This document shows positions 34,881 to 36,449 of a DNA stretch of 36,449 bases, piece after piece. The notes below the pieces were generated by a model. That model ran no database searches. It worked only from the letters and a program-made list of their open reading frames with translations, and was not told the origin of the DNA. Source of the stretch: Planctomycetota bacterium (GTDB taxonomy: Bacteria > Planctomycetota > Planctomycetia > Gemmatales > Gemmataceae); assembly GCA_021807595.1 (NCBI GenBank), contig JAKBCS010000042.1, forward strand, positions 1-36,449, written 5' to 3'. Made by a program: the position numbers and the translations under genes. Every line of letters starts with the position of its first letter. Position 1 is the stretch's first letter.

Positions 34881-36332
34881 TCAAGCCAGCAGCTTCGTCA
34901 CGATCTCGCCGTGTACATCGGTGAGGCGGAAGTCGCGGCCTTGGAAGCGGAAGGTCAGTTTGGTGTGATCGAGACCGAGTAGATGGAGTACCGTCGCTTG
35001 CAGGTCGTGGACGTGAACGCGGTCCTCGACGGCTGCGAAGCCGAGTTCGTCGCTGACGCCGAGGTTCAGCCCCGGCTTGATTCCGCCACCGGCCAGCCAC
35101 ATCGCATAGGCGTCGATGTGGTGATTGCGCCCCACCGAGTCGCGCACTTCGCCCATCGGCGTTCTCCCAAATTCGCCGCCCCATATCACCAGCGTTTCGT
35201 CGAGCAGACCGCGTCGCTTGAGGTCCGTCACCAGCGCGGCACTGGGGCGATCGACTTCGCGGCACACGCGGTCGAGTCCGCTGGTGAGGTTTTCGCTGCC
35301 GGAGCCGTGGTGGTCCCAATCGGTGTGATACAGCTGCACGAAACGCACCCCGCGCTCGACGAGACGGCGGGCCAACAGGCAATTGTTGGCGAACGACGGC
35401 TTGCCCGGCTGCGCGCCGTACATTTCCAGAGTCTTCTTGTCCTCTTGCGCCAGATCGATCAACTCCGGCGCGCTCGTCTGCATCCGATAGGCCATCTCGT
35501 ACGACGAGATGCGCGTGGCAATTTCCGGATCTCCTGTGTCCGTTAATCGTACCGCGTTCAACTCTTTGACGGCGTCGAGTACCTGTCGTTGCCCTTCGTC
35601 GCCGATGCCGGCTGGCCGCGTCAGATTGAGAATCGGTTCGCCGCCGGAGCGGAACGGGACGCCTTGATACGTCGTCGGCAAGAAGCCGCTGCCCCAGAGC
35701 GGATGTCCGCCGCGCGGCCCGCGCGGTCCCGATTGCAACACGACGAAACCGGGCAGATTATTTGCCTCACTACCGATCCCATAAGTAACCCATGCGCCCA
35801 TGCTGGGTCGTCCCGCCTGCGGCGACCCGGTGTTGACGAAGATTTTCGCCGGCGCGTGGTTGAACACATTCGTGGCCATCGACCGCACCACGGCAATGTC
35901 ATCGACGATGCCCGCCGTATGCGGCAGACATTCCGACACCCACGTTCCAACTCGTCCGTGCTGGGCAAACTTGCGGCGCGAGGCCAACAGCTTTGGCTTC
36001 TCCTTAGCGAAGAAGCTATCCATGAAGGCGAAGCGCTTGCCCTTGACGAACTCATCGGGAATGGGCTTACCGTGCAGCGCCGTCAACTTCGGTTTGTAAT
36101 CGAACAGTTCGAGCTGGCTCGGCCCACCGGCCATAAACAAGAAAATAACGTGCTTGGCCCGCGCCGCGCGATGCCCCTTCTTCGGCGCGAACGGATTGAC
36201 CAAACGCGGCACCTCGCCCCAGGCTCGCCCCTCGTCGAGCAACGACGACAGGACAAGCGAGCCCAGTCCGAGCGCGCAATCGTGGAAAAAATGCCGGCGC
36301 GTTTGCGATAAAAGAGAAGTCGCGGACAACAT
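34881..36332 (-). CDS. Second DUF1501 Tat-exported protein
   Basis: The 483-residue protein has a twin-arginine-type start (SQTRRHFFHDCALGLGSLVLSS) and the same fold markers as the other DUF1501 protein: HVIFLFMAGGPSQLELFDYKP, LLARRLVERGVRFVQLYHTDWDHH, TLVIWGGEFGRTP and HVHDLQATVLHLLGLDHTKL. It is clearly a different subfamily, with NHHIDAY where the first has DHNPYGF and a fuller metal-site-like DWDHHG. It points left, towards the first DUF1501 gene. Its DUF1549/DUF1553 partner would be expected just beyond the right edge. GGGGAG lies about a dozen bases before the ATG. Confidence 0.93.
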   Translation of the reverse strand: MLSATSLLSQTRRHFFHDCALGLGSLVLSSLLDEGRAWGEVPRLVNPFAPKKGHRAARAKHVIFLFMAGGPSQLELFDYKPKLTALHGKPIPDEFVKGKRFAFMDSFFAKEKPKLLASRRKFAQHGRVGTWVSECLPHTAGIVDDIAVVRSMATNVFNHAPAKIFVNTGSPQAGRPSMGAWVTYGIGSEANNLPGFVVLQSGPRGPRGGHPLWGSGFLPTTYQGVPFRSGGEPILNLTRPAGIGDEGQRQVLDAVKELNAVRLTDTGDPEIATRISSYEMAYRMQTSAPELIDLAQEDKKTLEMYGAQPGKPSFANNCLLARRLVERGVRFVQLYHTDWDHHGSGSENLTSGLDRVCREVDRPSAALVTDLKRRGLLDETLVIWGGEFGRTPMGEVRDSVGRNHHIDAYAMWLAGGGIKPGLNLGVSDELGFAAVEDRVHVHDLQATVLHLLGLDHTKLTFRFQGRDFRLTDVHGEIVTKLLA

Positions 36333-36449
36333 GACGCAGCTACTCCCCGTTTCGATTTCGAGATTCCCACTTCTCTTAGCCTACCGCAATTGCCTGCGAT
36401 GCGAAACCGGAATGCGGCCCGGCCAAGTGCAACGCTTGGTTCGCCGCCG

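Noticed and set aside
1-36449. CRISPR array, tRNA or rRNA gene
   Set aside because: No regularly spaced identical repeats with unique spacers and no cloverleaf or rRNA-like sequence were seen in the gaps.

Overview
This is planctomycete DNA, most likely from the order Gemmatales. The call rests on the DUF1549/DUF1553 and DUF1501 pairs at the right end, Gram-negative-style porins and Lol transport genes, frequent GTG/TTG starts, and GC-rich palindromic repeats scattered between genes. No rRNA, tRNA or CRISPR array was seen, and genus and species cannot be read from the window.

Left part (1-6.6 kb): a complete carB (3274-6603) is preceded by a second, broken copy of its own 5' end (19-236). 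The two 218-bp copies differ at only 7 positions. Between them lies about 3 kb of visibly lower-GC DNA with a three-gene leftward operon: a protein weakly like the TIGR04255 family, an unknown helical protein, and a PIN-type nuclease candidate with a cysteine-containing insertion. The stretch just before the intact carB carries a 146-bp element with perfect 23-bp inverted ends. This looks like a cargo cassette in a duplicated housekeeping gene and is the best candidate here for an undescribed system.

Middle (6.6-22.3 kb): a GT39-like membrane glycosyltransferase follows carB by 10 bp. Then come homogentisate 1,2-dioxygenase and a phosphate-selective-type porin (both leftward), and a rightward signalling group: an FHA-GAF histidine kinase, a membrane histidine kinase and an NtrC-type sigma-54 activator. 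A leftward cluster lysS - lolC/E - lolD - ilvE follows, the last three with 25-bp gaps.

Right part (22.3-36.4 kb): a MarR regulator sits 39 bp before a flavin-dependent halogenase-like oxidoreductase. Next is a large secreted protein that joins an M1-aminopeptidase-like domain, with the HEXXH site changed to QATCH, to a C-terminal outer-membrane beta-barrel. A secreted protein of unknown function and an OmpL-like porin follow on the minus strand. The window ends with a DUF1549/DUF1553 - DUF1501 pair and a second, convergent DUF1501 gene, with a small zinc-ribbon ORF between them.

Short palindromic repeats occur between genes and apparently also inside two coding regions, in frame: the peptidase-barrel gene clearly and the carB linker more tentatively.
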